Shown here: positions 28,749 through 38,703 of the stretch, piece by piece | Layout of the letters: every line of letters begins with the position of its first letter | Position numbering within the stretch: the stretch's first letter is position 1 | Assembly: GCA_913061315.1 (NCBI GenBank) | Contig: CAJXUC010000009.1 | Span: 1-64,000 of the forward strand | Direction of reading: 5' to 3' | Origin: an uncultured Gammaproteobacteria bacterium | Lineage (GTDB): Bacteria; Pseudomonadota; Gammaproteobacteria; GCA-001735895 | Length of the DNA: 64,000 nt | Made by a program: the position numbers and the translations under genes | Notes under the pieces: model-generated | Database searches by the model: none | What the model was told of the DNA's origin: nothing | Seen by the model: the letters and a program-made list of their open reading frames with translations, nothing else

Positions 28749-30059
28749 ATGACAGCTGCTATTAGTAACACAAAATTAATCATGATGCTGCAAGATGCGC
28801 GCTTGCGCACCTATGAATTGATCGATGATTTGGATCAGCAGCAATTAATTGGCCCAAAAGTAGAGACTGTCAATCCACTGCAATGGGAAATTGGCCATAT
28901 TGCTTACTTTTATGAATACTTTATTTTGCGTCAACTCTATGGTCATGAAAGTCTGTTGGGTAACCAAAAAGCTGATGCATTGTATGATTCTATTTCTGTA
29001 CCACACAAGACACGTTGGCATTTGCCCCTATTGAGTATGGCAGAAACTAAAAAATATATGCAAGGCGTTCTTGATAACTTATGTGATCGTCTCACAACAT
29101 CAACTGCAAGCCAGCAAGATAGTTTCATCTATCAATTTGGTGTATTCCATGAAGACATGCACACCGAAGCATTTTTATGGGGACGGCAAACATTAAGTTA
29201 TCCAACGCCAACCTTTGCAATCAGCGCTAATTTTTCTGCCGAGCGCACTGCAGCGGCTCACCCAGGTTTTGTCCAAATTCCAAGTGGCCAGTTTAAACAA
29301 GGAGCAGACCCTGACGCAGATTTCATGTTTGATAACGAAAAGTATGCACACAAGGCTGAAGTCAAGTCTTTTGAGATATCAAAAGCACCTATTAGTAATG
29401 TACAGTTTGCAGAATTTGTTGCCGAAGGCGGTTACCAACATGATCTATATTGGTGTGATGAGGGATTACTGTGGAAGCATTTAAATCAGGCTAACCACCC
29501 AGGCTATTGGATAGCTGATGGTCCAGGGCGATGGTTAATGCGCCGGTTTGATAAAACTATACTCTTGCCAGAACATGAACCAGTCAGCCACGTTAACTGG
29601 TACGAGGCAAATGCCTATTGCCGATGGGCTGGGTTGCGTCTGCCGACGGAACTGGAATGGGAAGTCGCAGCGCTTGGGGAGATCACTAGTGATGGCCGCT
29701 TGTCCACTATAAAACGACGTTATCCTTGGGGAAATACCATTCAACCCAGTTTTGCCAATCTTGATGGGCGAGCCATAGGTTGTGTCGATGTTGCCGCCTT
29801 TGGTGCGGGTGATAGTGCTTTTGGCTGCCGTCAAATGTTGGGGAATGTGTGGGAATGGACTAGCAATACTTTCCAGCCGTATTCAGCGTTTTCTGCTGAT
29901 GTCTATGAGGATTATTCAAAACCATTATTTGGTACTACAAAAGTATTGCGTGGAGGTGCTTGGACAAGTCGCAGTCGCATGCTACATGGTACTTATCGGA
30001 ATTTCTTCGGACCTGAACGTTGGGATATTTTTAGTGGGTTCAGAGTTTGTAAATTGTAA
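28749..30059 (+). CDS. senA: Selenoneine synthase SenA (EgtB-like non-haem iron enzyme)
   Basis: 436 residues, two domains. Residues 1-about 160 are a DinB-like bundle holding the iron ligands: H50 in NPLQWEIGH and H134/H138 in FHEDMHTE. Residues about 175-436 are an FGE/sulphatase-modifying fold with HVNWYEANAYCRWAGLRLPTE, GNVWEWTSN, VLRGGAWTS and NFFGPERW...SGFRVC. This is the EgtB relative that joins selenosugar to hercynine-type substrate to form the C-Se bond in selenoneine. EgtB for ergothioneine is the alternative, but the direct pairing with senB supports SenA. No EgtD is visible, so hercynine would have to come from elsewhere or be encoded elsewhere. TGAGG eight bases before the ATG fixes the start. 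Confidence 0.87.
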   Translation: MTAAISNTKLIMMLQDARLRTYELIDDLDQQQLIGPKVETVNPLQWEIGHIAYFYEYFILRQLYGHESLLGNQKADALYDSISVPHKTRWHLPLLSMAETKKYMQGVLDNLCDRLTTSTASQQDSFIYQFGVFHEDMHTEAFLWGRQTLSYPTPTFAISANFSAERTAAAHPGFVQIPSGQFKQGADPDADFMFDNEKYAHKAEVKSFEISKAPISNVQFAEFVAEGGYQHDLYWCDEGLLWKHLNQANHPGYWIADGPGRWLMRRFDKTILLPEHEPVSHVNWYEANAYCRWAGLRLPTELEWEVAALGEITSDGRLSTIKRRYPWGNTIQPSFANLDGRAIGCVDVAAFGAGDSAFGCRQMLGNVWEWTSNTFQPYSAFSADVYEDYSKPLFGTTKVLRGGAWTSRSRMLHGTYRNFFGPERWDIFSGFRVCKL

Positions 30060-30222
30060 GAGTTAGTAACAACATTGCTTAAATATTAAAAGAAAATAAC
30101 GCGTCACTATGAACAGCAACTTCCTCATCATTTAAAGCAATGGTTTAATTGATCAACAGTTGACGTGAACCTTTAGTTAGTAGATATTTATGTCAATTAT
30201 CAATAATTTATATAGGTCGTTT

Positions 30223-30540
30223 ATGTTCATGAAATATTGTAGACCGTTTTTTTCTTTTTTCTTTGCCATTTTATTGGTTTCACTCATCGGATGTGCATCC
30301 ACAAAAGTTCAAGAAGGAACAGGGGAGTTTGTCGATAACACCGTCATCACAGCCAAAGTTAAGGCTGCACTTTTTAATGAAGCACCCTTAAAGGTTTTTG
30401 AAATCAACGTTGAAACTTTTAAAGGTAACGTTCAGTTAAGTGGCTTCGTCAGCACTCAAGCCGCAATCGACAAAGCAGGAGAAATCACTCGGTTAATCAA
30501 GGGTGTGAAATCAGTTAATAACAACATACTGCTTAAGTAA
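30223..30540 (+). CDS. BON-domain lipoprotein
   Basis: 105 residues from the chosen start. A hydrophobic signal with lipobox LIGC (Cys near residue 26) is followed by a single BON domain (about 38-105): FVDNTVITAKVKAALF, then the GNVQLSGFVSTQAAIDKA and VKSVNNNI segments. BON proteins such as OsmY or DolP are periplasmic or outer-membrane stress proteins. I prefer the ATG at 30223 with AGG six bases ahead over the ATG at 30190, which lacks a ribosome binding site and would put 11 residues in front of the signal. Confidence 0.85.
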   Translation: MFMKYCRPFFSFFFAILLVSLIGCASTKVQEGTGEFVDNTVITAKVKAALFNEAPLKVFEINVETFKGNVQLSGFVSTQAAIDKAGEITRLIKGVKSVNNNILLK

Positions 30541-30588
30541 TATTGATTCCAAATCAGTCAATGGCAATGTTATAAACTAACACTTTCC

Positions 30589-31287
30589 TTAGATGTCAGA
30601 CAGATAGCCTGAACCACCTAGACTCTTGATCTGACGGAGAATCCACCGTTGTCGGTCATGGGTATATTGTGATGGATTATTAACGCTAAATTCGACTGGG
30701 TTTGGCAGCACTGCAGCTAATAAAGCGGCTTCATAACGGTTCAATTGCTTTGCATTTTTATTGAAATAGTGTCGACTTGCAGCCTGTGCACCGAATTGCC
30801 CACTGCCCCATTGTGCAATATTCAAATAGATTTCTAAGATTCTTTGTTTTGAACAAATAGTTTCGAGTACGATAGTTAACCAAGCTTCAAGCCCCTTGCG
30901 AACCCAAGATTGTCCCGACCACAACCACATGTTTTTGATCACCTGTTGAGAAATAGTACTTGCACCTCGCGAACTCTGTCCTTGTTGGCGTTGTTTGAGT
31001 GCATTTATTATCGATTTAAAATCAAAACCATGGTGCGTTGGGAAATTCTGATCTTCTGCTGCAACTACCGCTATCTTTAATTGTGGCGACAACTGATTCC
31101 AATCTCGCCATTGATAGTCTAAAGCTTGATTAGACGAATTTTTCCACTGATATTGCAACATAAAGGATGAGGTAATGGGATCAACCCATCGCAGCAAAAT
31201 AACGGGAATAATACTCAATAGAAGTAAGCTAAAGAGCAGGTAAAGAGACCAACGGCGTATTTTTGTGAGTGTTGTTTGATTTCGCAA
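30589..31287 (-). CDS. mtgA: Monofunctional peptidoglycan glycosyltransferase
   Basis: 232 residues, typical of MtgA. One N-terminal membrane helix (about 14-33) anchors a GT51 domain that polymerises lipid II into glycan strands in the periplasm. Catalytic Glu78 lies in AVVAAEDQNFPTHHGFD; further family motifs are GASTISQQVIKN near 110-121 and EIYLNIAQWGSGQFGAQAAS near 151-170. Stands alone. Confidence 0.94.
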   Translation of the reverse strand: MRNQTTLTKIRRWSLYLLFSLLLLSIIPVILLRWVDPITSSFMLQYQWKNSSNQALDYQWRDWNQLSPQLKIAVVAAEDQNFPTHHGFDFKSIINALKQRQQGQSSRGASTISQQVIKNMWLWSGQSWVRKGLEAWLTIVLETICSKQRILEIYLNIAQWGSGQFGAQAASRHYFNKNAKQLNRYEAALLAAVLPNPVEFSVNNPSQYTHDRQRWILRQIKSLGGSGYLSDI

Positions 31288-31387
31288 TTGGCTAATCAGC
31301 CTGAATGATTAAATCATAAGAAGAACCTTGACTATTTTGACTGATCAACATGATCAAACTGAATATTTATTGGGTATCTAGATAACA

Positions 31388-32059
31388 TTAATCAGTTTCA
31401 TTGGGCGCCTCATAAGGTAAGGGCATTTTCAGAAACACACCAAACTCTGCGCATATGTTACAACTGACCCGTGCATGAACGCGACCTTGTCGATCCTGAA
31501 ACGATTGATTCTGTGTTACTGGAAAGACACCTTCATGCCAGATACCCGGGTGAATATATAGGCCCTGGCTACCATCAAACCAAAACGCGACAATGCTCTC
31601 CAAAGTTAAATCATCACCGGGCAAGGCTACTGGCACGACAAAAGGCTTAGCCTGTTGTGGGAAAAATAATTGCCCACCATCAGGGTGATAGTTCATGTGC
31701 CATAACAGCATGCTGTCATCGATACCTGACGTTTGATCTGGTTTAATTTCATCTGGATTAGTGCGCCAGCCAAGTACATATTCACCTTGTACGGCATCAT
31801 TATGACCTTTTAATATGTCACCGACCCATTCACTGTGAAACTCACCTTCAACGACACCGCCTTCGTCACCTGTGCCAGCATCTATCGAGCGCCAGCCCTC
31901 GGCAGGCCATTGTTTAATTTCAATTTCAAAATTATCAGGTTCATCGACTAAACAACCATAACCTGACAGCATTTGGTTACTGGCTTTGATTAAAGGAATA
32001 TTATGCCACGGCAATTTACCCGGTACATCAGGAGACAAATAATCGACAGGCTGTTGCAT
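31388..32059 (-). CDS. Ureidoglycolate lyase (AllA)-like cupin protein
   Basis: 223 residues, longer than E. coli AllA (about 160). The central and C-terminal parts show the cupin core with LLWHMNYHPDGGQLFFPQQ, IVAFWFDGSQGLYIHPGIWHEGVFPV and the family's final strand, VHARVSCNICAEFGVFLKMPL. AllA cleaves ureidoglycolate to glyoxylate and urea in purine breakdown. No other allantoin or urea gene is nearby, so the real substrate is open; members outside purine operons may act on other small acids. No membrane or signal sequence. Confidence 0.62.
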   Translation of the reverse strand: MQQPVDYLSPDVPGKLPWHNIPLIKASNQMLSGYGCLVDEPDNFEIEIKQWPAEGWRSIDAGTGDEGGVVEGEFHSEWVGDILKGHNDAVQGEYVLGWRTNPDEIKPDQTSGIDDSMLLWHMNYHPDGGQLFFPQQAKPFVVPVALPGDDLTLESIVAFWFDGSQGLYIHPGIWHEGVFPVTQNQSFQDRQGRVHARVSCNICAEFGVFLKMPLPYEAPNETD

Positions 32060-32465
32060 GATAATTCCCGGTTTTTTCTAGGTTGACACTACTACACAAC
32101 GTTTACGACATCGGCTTGTATTCTGCCAAGCATCTTATGAGTAGGAATAAGGTATTGATTGACCCAACACATTAACTTACAAACCATAATAGTGCCAAGT
32201 ATCGACATCAATCAACCCAACAGGAATAATATTTAAAAAAAGACGTGCTCTTAACCGTTCTGACTGCCGCATTTTAACGGATTTAAAACAGACAAAAGGC
32301 TATCAGTCTAGGCAGGTCAATTTTCAACGATTCTTCCAAAAAATAACAATCATCAACTTTTTAGCCCATTAATGAGGATAAGTGTGTGGCATTGTAACGG
32401 TTTAAATATTGGATTGGATGCGGTTATAGAGACGGCAGATTAGTCGGTAGCTAAGGGCTTGATGA
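32060..32465. other. Intergenic region, nothing recognised
   Basis: About 400 bases between the AllA-like gene and the Nudix gene. Both strands are interrupted by stops in all frames; no clear promoter, repeat or RNA structure was found. Confidence 0.4.
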
Positions 32466-32984
32466 TTATTTAAACTGACGAAACTGTCCCCAAATTTGGC
32501 AGACTACCTGCGTTAAGCTGGGGTCTGATAATTCTACTCTTCGATCCATATTCACTTTCGAAATCCACTTTCCTTCGTCTATTTCTTCCTCTTGAAGCTG
32601 AAATGGCCCATCATCAACGTAGCTATAAACTACATTATGCTCCATACCACTGACAATTTTAGGTTGTAACTTAAATAAGAATTCAAGTGGTGATTGGACC
32701 GTTATGCCCAGCTCTTCAAACAGCTCTCGGACCGCACAACCGACATAGTCTTCTCCGCTATCGACATGTCCTGCGGCAGAAGTATCCCAAAGTCCCGGGC
32801 TTTCATCCTTATTCATAGAGCGTTTTTGAATAAACAAGTCGCCTTGCTGATTAAATACCAAGATGTGAACTGCACGATGCATCAAACCTTGGGCGTGAAT
32901 TTCACCTCTAGTTTTAACTGCAACAACTCGGTCATTTTCGTCAACAACATCCAACAATTCCTGACTGACTTCTAATGCGCCCAT
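32466..32984 (-). CDS. Nudix hydrolase
   Basis: 172 residues from the chosen start. The Nudix box is complete: G-HVDSG-E-x7-REL-F-EE-L-GI, starting near residue 65, and gives the metal-binding helix that cleaves nucleoside diphosphate-X compounds. The N-terminus (ELLDVVDENDRVV and THREGI-like GEIHAQGLMHRAVHILVFN) resembles YfcD and the isopentenyl-diphosphate isomerase-like Nudix group. Substrate unknown. The ATG at 32984 has AAAGG five bases ahead; the open frame reaches 33026 but without a ribosome binding site. Confidence 0.88.
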   Translation of the reverse strand: MGALEVSQELLDVVDENDRVVAVKTRGEIHAQGLMHRAVHILVFNQQGDLFIQKRSMNKDESPGLWDTSAAGHVDSGEDYVGCAVRELFEELGITVQSPLEFLFKLQPKIVSGMEHNVVYSYVDDGPFQLQEEEIDEGKWISKVNMDRRVELSDPSLTQVVCQIWGQFRQFK

Positions 32985-33123
32985 TTTAACCTTTAAATTG
33001 AATGTTTTTCGAAATGACTTGATCACTTCAATGGAGCAAGGCTAATGGATCACCATTAGCCTTAATTGAACCCACGCCCTCAATCCAAAGACAATTGCAA
33101 CCTTGGGCATCGTAATCAGGCAA

Positions 33124-33852
33124 CTAGCTTAAATATTTTTGCAACTCTTCAGAGCCACCAATTAATGCACCATCAATAAACACTTGAGGTACAGAAGAAG
33201 TACCGGATACAGCACGAATGCTCGACTCAGAATAGTCACGATTTAACACTAACTCTTCATAATCAAAACCTGCATCACTCAATAAACCTTTTGCAAGAAC
33301 ACAAAACTCGCAGCCTTCGCGGGAAAAGACAGTAACACTTTTAGGCTTAGTCGCACTCGGTGCAATATATGCCAGCATAGTATCTGCATCCGAAACACCA
33401 AAAGGATCGCCTGGTTGATCGGGCTCAATGAACATTTTTTCGACTACACCATTTTTAACTAGCATCGAGTAACGCCATGACCTGTCACCAAATCCGATAT
33501 CCGTTTTGGGAACCAACATGCCCATTCCGCGGCTGAAATCTCCATTTCCATCGGGATACAAGCTTATGTTAAAAGCTTTCTGTTCAAGACGCCACTGGTT
33601 CATGACAAATGCATCGTTGACTGAAAGGCACACTATTTCATCAACACCCGCTTGTTTGAACGCTGACGCTAATTGGTTGTATCTGGGCACATGAGTTGAT
33701 GAGCAAGTGGGTGTAAATGCACCAGGCAGAGAAAATACAACAACAGTTCGGTCTTTAAAAATATCACTGCTTGATATGTCTACCCACTGATGATCTTGAC
33801 GCGTACGGAATGTCACATTCGGTACATTCTGGCCTTCACGATTTTCTAACAT
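33124..33852 (-). CDS. Hybrid peroxiredoxin-glutaredoxin
   Basis: 242 residues, two fused domains as in Haemophilus influenzae hybrid Prx5. Residues 1-about 160 are a Prx5-type peroxiredoxin with peroxidatic Cys50 in PGAFTPTC; residues about 171-242 are a glutaredoxin with redox pair C181-E-F-C184 and the SVPQVFIDG cis-Pro segment. It reduces hydrogen peroxide and organic peroxides using glutathione without a separate glutaredoxin, in the cytoplasm. Transcribed alone; no OxyR site was identified. Confidence 0.93.
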   Translation of the reverse strand: MLENREGQNVPNVTFRTRQDHQWVDISSSDIFKDRTVVVFSLPGAFTPTCSSTHVPRYNQLASAFKQAGVDEIVCLSVNDAFVMNQWRLEQKAFNISLYPDGNGDFSRGMGMLVPKTDIGFGDRSWRYSMLVKNGVVEKMFIEPDQPGDPFGVSDADTMLAYIAPSATKPKSVTVFSREGCEFCVLAKGLLSDAGFDYEELVLNRDYSESSIRAVSGTSSVPQVFIDGALIGGSEELQKYLS

Positions 33853-34006
33853 GGTCGTTCTCCTTTAATAAAATTGATTAACTTGTTTTAAAGTAATGAA
33901 AAAGGATTATAGCGATCATGGTAAAAAGATATATTAAATTGTATTTATTAAATTTATAGTCAAAATCAATCGTGCGTATAGCGACTTAAATGTCTAAAAA
34001 AATCGT

Positions 34007-35737
34007 TTAACCATCAACAAGCGGACGCTTACAAACTTCATTAATTTTGCTGATAGTTTTGATGTCTATACCCGACCGGCCAATTGCATTAAGCACAGCA
34101 CGTAAGGAGGCACCTACAATATCTTCACTACATCCTGCCCCACAGTAACGCTGACCATTAACGCCCAACTGCACATAAGCCATTGCTTCTGATTGTTGGT
34201 TATCGCCTAAAGTGTGCTCGCTGTAGTCGACCAAAATAATCTTGCTATTCAGTTTGAAATTAATCGCATTGACAAAAGCATCGAGAATACCCTTACCTTC
34301 CCCCGCAATATGAACCCTTGCCTCTGTTGTTTTTATCGTTGCGCTGAGCTTATCCAATCCCTCAGTTCGTGACGCCTGATAACTTTCAACATTCATCGGT
34401 TCAACCAAATCAATATAGGTATCCTGGAATATTTGCCTGATTTCTACAGTAGATACTTCAGCTTCTGATTGCTCCGCAAAATGCTGCACGTGTGGACTAA
34501 AATCCACTTGCATCCAACGTGGTAAAATTAATCCATAATCTTGTTCCAAAATATAGGCCACTCCACCCTTACCCGATTGGCTATTGATACGAATCACTTC
34601 TTGATAAGAGCGTCCAACATCCTGTGGGTCTATAGGTAGGTAGGCAACTTGCCAGTGACAGTTGTCACCCTCAGTTTCACGGGTTTGTTCATCGATTGCT
34701 AAACATTTATTGATAGCATCCTGATGACTACCAGAAAAAGCAGCAAACACTAACTCTCCTGCATAAGGATGACGTGGATGAACCGCTAACTGAGTGCAAC
34801 GTTCAACCACATTAATCACTCGATCCATGTCAGAAAAATCAAGCTTTGGATCCATACCTTGGCTGTAAATATTCATCGCCATAGTCACTATATCCATATT
34901 GCCAGTTCGCTCTCCATTACCTAGCAGGGTGCCCTCAATTCTATCTGCCCCTGCCATAACGCCCAGCTCAGCTGCAGCAATACCACAACCTCGATCATTA
35001 TGAGTGTGTAAACTAATAGTAATGCAATCACGCCGATTGACTCTGTCACAAAAGGTTTCAATTTGGTCTGCATACACGTTGGGGGTGGCGACTTCCACGG
35101 TTGCAGGTAAATTAAGAATGACTTTATGTTCTGGTGTTGGCTGCCAGATATCCGTCACCGCATTACAAACTTCCAGTGCATAATCTAGCTCTGTATTGGT
35201 AAAACTCTCTGGAGAATATTGAAATTGCCAATCGGTCTCAGGTTGCTTTGCAGCTAAATCTCGTACCCATTTGGCACCTTGAACGGCAATATCTTTAATT
35301 TCATCGCATGACTTTTTAAACACTTGCTCACGCTGTACCGTCGACGTTGAGTTATACAAGTGCATGATGGCACTTCGCGCACCTTTCACTGCATCAAAGC
35401 TTCGAGCAATTAATGCTTCTCGAGCCTGAGTCAATACCTGAATAGTGACGTCATCAGGCACTCGATTGTGCTCGATTAGTTGGCGTACGAAATCAAAGTC
35501 AGTTTGTGAAGCGGCGGGAAAACCAACTTCGATTTGTTTAAAACCAACATCGACCAATAATTCGAACATAGCCAACTTTTGGCTCGGCGACATCGGCTCG
35601 ATCAAGGCCTGATTTCCATCACGAAGATCAACACTACACCAATCAGGCGCTTTTTCTATGACTCGGTCAGGCCAGCGGCGGTTAGTTTTTACGATGGTAG
35701 GGAAGGCACGATATTTCTTATGGTTGAAGACTGACAA
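34007..35737 (-). CDS. leuA: 2-isopropylmalate synthase (LeuA type 2)
   Basis: 576 residues, the longer type of LeuA. It condenses acetyl-CoA with 2-oxoisovalerate, the first step of leucine synthesis. Visible: the catalytic and metal site DLRDGNQALIEPM near 38-50, the HTHNDRGCGIAAAE metal motif, GNGERTGN, and a C-terminal regulatory domain (about 430-570) for leucine feedback. Translation starts at TTG, with AGGA seven bases ahead. leuBCD are not in the window. The divergent Lrp-type gene 158 bases away may regulate it. Confidence 0.95.
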   Translation of the reverse strand: MSVFNHKKYRAFPTIVKTNRRWPDRVIEKAPDWCSVDLRDGNQALIEPMSPSQKLAMFELLVDVGFKQIEVGFPAASQTDFDFVRQLIEHNRVPDDVTIQVLTQAREALIARSFDAVKGARSAIMHLYNSTSTVQREQVFKKSCDEIKDIAVQGAKWVRDLAAKQPETDWQFQYSPESFTNTELDYALEVCNAVTDIWQPTPEHKVILNLPATVEVATPNVYADQIETFCDRVNRRDCITISLHTHNDRGCGIAAAELGVMAGADRIEGTLLGNGERTGNMDIVTMAMNIYSQGMDPKLDFSDMDRVINVVERCTQLAVHPRHPYAGELVFAAFSGSHQDAINKCLAIDEQTRETEGDNCHWQVAYLPIDPQDVGRSYQEVIRINSQSGKGGVAYILEQDYGLILPRWMQVDFSPHVQHFAEQSEAEVSTVEIRQIFQDTYIDLVEPMNVESYQASRTEGLDKLSATIKTTEARVHIAGEGKGILDAFVNAINFKLNSKIILVDYSEHTLGDNQQSEAMAYVQLGVNGQRYCGAGCSEDIVGASLRAVLNAIGRSGIDIKTISKINEVCKRPLVDG

Positions 35738-35895
35738 CAGGATGTCCTATTAGAGTATTTAATAGTAACGATTATAAAGCAATTTCATTAGGTATTGATT
35801 GCAATTAACCTATAAATGAACTCTAATTGAGCTATAACTCGCTATTATTTGTTCGGTTACTAGCTAATTAATTCTATTTTTAAACCTTAACGATT

Positions 35896-36375
35896 ATGAC
35901 ACTCACGCTTGATAAAATAGACAAACACATCCTCACCGTAATGCAATCAAATGGCCGCATCAGCAACCTTGAGTTATCAGACAAAGTGGGACTGTCGCCA
36001 ACACCCTGTTCAAGGCGTGTTAAGCGTTTAGAGGACTCTGGCCTAATCAATGCACACGTTACGCTGCTAAACAAAGCAGCGCTGGGGCTTAACTTGACCG
36101 CCATTATTGGTATTTCAATGGATCGCCATACGCCTGATCGCTTCGAACAATTTGAAAAAGCTATTGTTAATATGCCCGAAGTCATTGAATGCAGTATTGT
36201 CACAGGGCAAACCGCTGATTTTTTACTTAAAGTCGTGGTAAGAGATATGCAGCATTACGAAAAGTTCTTACTCGGGAATTTAACCCGCCTGACGGGTGTC
36301 ACCGGAGTTCATTCTAGCTTTGTCCTAAGGCAAGTCGTTAATAAAACAGCCTTGCCACTTGACCATTTGGGATAG
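35896..36375 (+). CDS. Lrp/AsnC-family transcriptional regulator
   Basis: 159 residues. The N-terminal helix-turn-helix (about 4-60) contains LDKIDKHILTVMQSNGRISNLE and LSPTPCSRRVKRLEDSGLI; the C-terminal RAM effector domain (about 70-150) ends in VTGVHSSFVLRQV. Such proteins sense amino acids. Divergent from leuA across a short shared promoter region, so control of leuA in response to leucine or another branched-chain compound is likely but inferred. Confidence 0.92.
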   Translation: MTLTLDKIDKHILTVMQSNGRISNLELSDKVGLSPTPCSRRVKRLEDSGLINAHVTLLNKAALGLNLTAIIGISMDRHTPDRFEQFEKAIVNMPEVIECSIVTGQTADFLLKVVVRDMQHYEKFLLGNLTRLTGVTGVHSSFVLRQVVNKTALPLDHLG

Positions 36376-37326
36376 ACTGAAGTGCTCCAAACGATGTCTT
36401 GATCTGCTACTAAAAAAATCAGTATGATGGTCCAGAGTAGTTTGGCAAAGAAAAATTCACCCGCAAATCCATCTGATCGCACCTGACTTGACTAAAAAAA
36501 TAACAACACCATAGATATAACAAACACCGAACAGCCCACAATAGTTATCTTTTACTCGTTGTTTCCGTCTTGTTGTATGCCTGTCAAGATATAATCAGCA
36601 AGGCCTCTTCAACAGCATGAGCTATGATCAACAAAACTAACGATCGAGCGTGTGCAAAACTTGGTTAAATTTTTCAGATGGATGACCCTGTTTTGAACTA
36701 TCCACCCCAACAGCCACCATACGATCTAAGAAAAGCTCTACATGAATAACATTGTGGTTACGACACTTTACCCAATAGACTCAAGTAAGTTCCTAAACGT
36801 AATGTTCAACTAAGAGAACATTAGCCCTGACTCTAAATTCCGTCTTAATGTCGCTTAACTTTAGGTAACGGGTTTAACCATTTTTCTATCAGTAGTGTCA
36901 TTATTGTAGGAAGATAACGTCAATTCGTTAGCTCACTGACGGAGGTATTATTATAACTTTTGACAATGGCAGCCATATTAAGTTAACCCCGTGACCAATG
37001 CCCAACTATCTTGAATTGAAGCCTACTCAAGCGTCCACCGTGTTGTTAATATAAATATTGAATAGTTAGGTGAAAAAATGACAAGGTCTGTTCAATTTAA
37101 TACTGATATTTACAAAATATATATCTGCAGGAATTTACAGACTCTTTATAATAGCGTTTCAGTAAATAAGACATTCTCGTAACTACCTTTGTGTAACACC
37201 CCAAGTGAAAAGTCCGTTTAGCCATTTTTTATAAAATTGTTTCATTCACAGTATGAAATTTCAGGGTGAAGCAAACCGACAATAGCTGATAGTGTATTAA
37301 ACTAATTATTAAATAGGCGGTAAACC
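36376..37326. other. Degraded intergenic region
   Basis: About 950 bases with no intact gene. It contains a decayed coding remnant on the minus strand (36637-36875, listed separately). The remainder is stop-ridden in all frames and has no obvious RNA or repeat. Confidence 0.5.
36637..36875 (-). pseudogene. Decayed coding remnant, possibly a hotdog-fold thioesterase
   Basis: One minus-strand frame reads about 75 codons with two internal stops: YLKLSDIKTEFRVRANVL, then (stop) ELT (stop), then VYWVKCRNHNVIHVELFL and DRMVAVGVDSSKQGHPSEKF before a final stop. The composition is protein-like, and the last part resembles the end of hotdog-fold acyl-CoA thioesterases, but the resemblance is weak and I could not place the N-terminal part. 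I am fairly sure it is a dead gene; its family is a guess. Confidence 0.35.
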
Positions 37327-37662
37327 ATGGCGAAGATATTTCAAAAGGGCCCTGCAATGAAGCAGGCTGAACGTGGCAAATCAAACTTTGAAAACAAAGG
37401 CGCCCTCCGTCTAGGGAGCAAAAAGGCGCCGGTTCAGATTCGTGTTCAAACAGAGGATCGTGAGAAAGAACTAACCGCAATTTGTGCGGAAAATGGTTGG
37501 GCTTGTGTGATTGAGGTCGATGCTGAACAGGTTGAAGATATCCGCAGTTTAAAGGTTTTGAAAAACCAACAAACGACTTCTGTGAGCACCAAAACACCTA
37601 ATCGAAATGACCCATGTTCTTGTAATAGTGGCAAGAAGTATAAAAAATGTTGCGGCGCGTAA
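37327..37662 (+). CDS. PBPRA1643-family SEC-C metal-binding protein
   Basis: 111 residues. The start MAKIFQKGPAMKQ and the C-terminal zinc knuckle DPCSCNSGKKYKKCCG (SEC-C type, Cys-x-Cys...Cys-Cys) match the small PBPRA1643 family of Vibrio-like bacteria. The middle part (about 35-75) is a small alpha/beta domain. Function unknown; SEC-C motifs bind zinc and often protein or nucleic acid partners. AGGCGG ahead of the ATG serves as ribosome binding site. Confidence 0.85.
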   Translation: MAKIFQKGPAMKQAERGKSNFENKGALRLGSKKAPVQIRVQTEDREKELTAICAENGWACVIEVDAEQVEDIRSLKVLKNQQTTSVSTKTPNRNDPCSCNSGKKYKKCCGA

Positions 37663-37847
37663 TAATTTTTATTTGATTACCCCTTATACCTACAACTCAA
37701 ACATTATTTTTCTAGAGCCCCACTCATAAACAGATCTCCAGTCAGAAGGTCCACTCAACATGCTCAATAATCTGATTATTGTCTATTTAAAAATATCTAA
37801 AAGGCAGTAAGGTGACACCAAATCAAGACTATCCGAGTATTACGAGT

Positions 37848-38480
37848 CTAACTGCCGAGTAGGCCACTTTGCTTAATACCATCAAATATAAACTGAACGG
37901 CGAGTGCCGATAACAGAACCCCCATCACGCGGCTAATAACCAGCATACCAGTGACGCCAAGAATCTTTTGAATTTGACTCGCTAACAGAAGCGCTACAAA
38001 GGTTACCAAAATCACCGCCAGCAATGACGCAATGACGGTAGCTTGCAAGGCAATGTCTCCTTGTGTGTTCGCCATCAGTAGTATCGCTGCGCCCATTGTG
38101 CCAGGCCCTGCCATCATAGGTGTAGCCAAAGGAAATACTGAAATATCCTGCTTACCCACTGCTTCCTGCGCTTCATCATCTGTGGTTGATGTGCCACCCG
38201 ACGACCGTACAAAAACCATTTCAATACCAATCAATAACAACAATATGCCACCCGATGTCCTCAATGCTGCCAAAGAAATTCCAAGGCTGGTAAGCAAACT
38301 TTCACCCATCAATGCAAACAAAATAAGTATTCCCGCGGCAATCAGCGAACCGCGGGCTGCCATTGTTCGCCTATATGTCGACGGGGCACTTGTTGTGAGC
38401 GTCGCAAATACAGCCGCAACATTTAGCGGACTGATAGTTGCAAAAAAAGTAGTAAGTGCAATTGCGGCTGTTTCATTCAT
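37848..38480 (-). CDS. MarC-family integral membrane protein
   Basis: 210 residues, six hydrophobic helices, normal for MarC (UPF0056). Typical segments are ATISPLNVAAVFATLT in helix 1, GISLAALRTSGGILLLLIG near 69-87, and the FPLATPMMAGPGTMGAAI motif near 118-135. Despite its name the family has no proven role in multiple antibiotic resistance; transport is assumed. Single gene. Confidence 0.92.
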   Translation of the reverse strand: MNETAAIALTTFFATISPLNVAAVFATLTTSAPSTYRRTMAARGSLIAAGILILFALMGESLLTSLGISLAALRTSGGILLLLIGIEMVFVRSSGGTSTTDDEAQEAVGKQDISVFPLATPMMAGPGTMGAAILLMANTQGDIALQATVIASLLAVILVTFVALLLASQIQKILGVTGMLVISRVMGVLLSALAVQFIFDGIKQSGLLGS

Positions 38481-38703
38481 CGTTTAATCCATTAACCTCA
38501 TAACAATATTAGGCGATTATCATTCGTTGATTTGACTGCTATTTTCCTAAATACGTTGATAAGCTTGTCATTGTTTAAATAGGTTCGAATGCTAATACCC
38601 TTACTAATTGTTCAGTCTGTTGCGCCAACAGTGTTTTCTACTGCCACTGACTCAGATTTCATGTTCACAATTTGAAAACAGGCCACTGAGCCTGATTATT
38701 CAA

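Noticed and set aside
38505..38530. Fur-box-like core (AATGATAATC on the minus strand) upstream of marC
   Set aside because: Only the 10-base core matches; both flanks fail, and marC has no known iron link.
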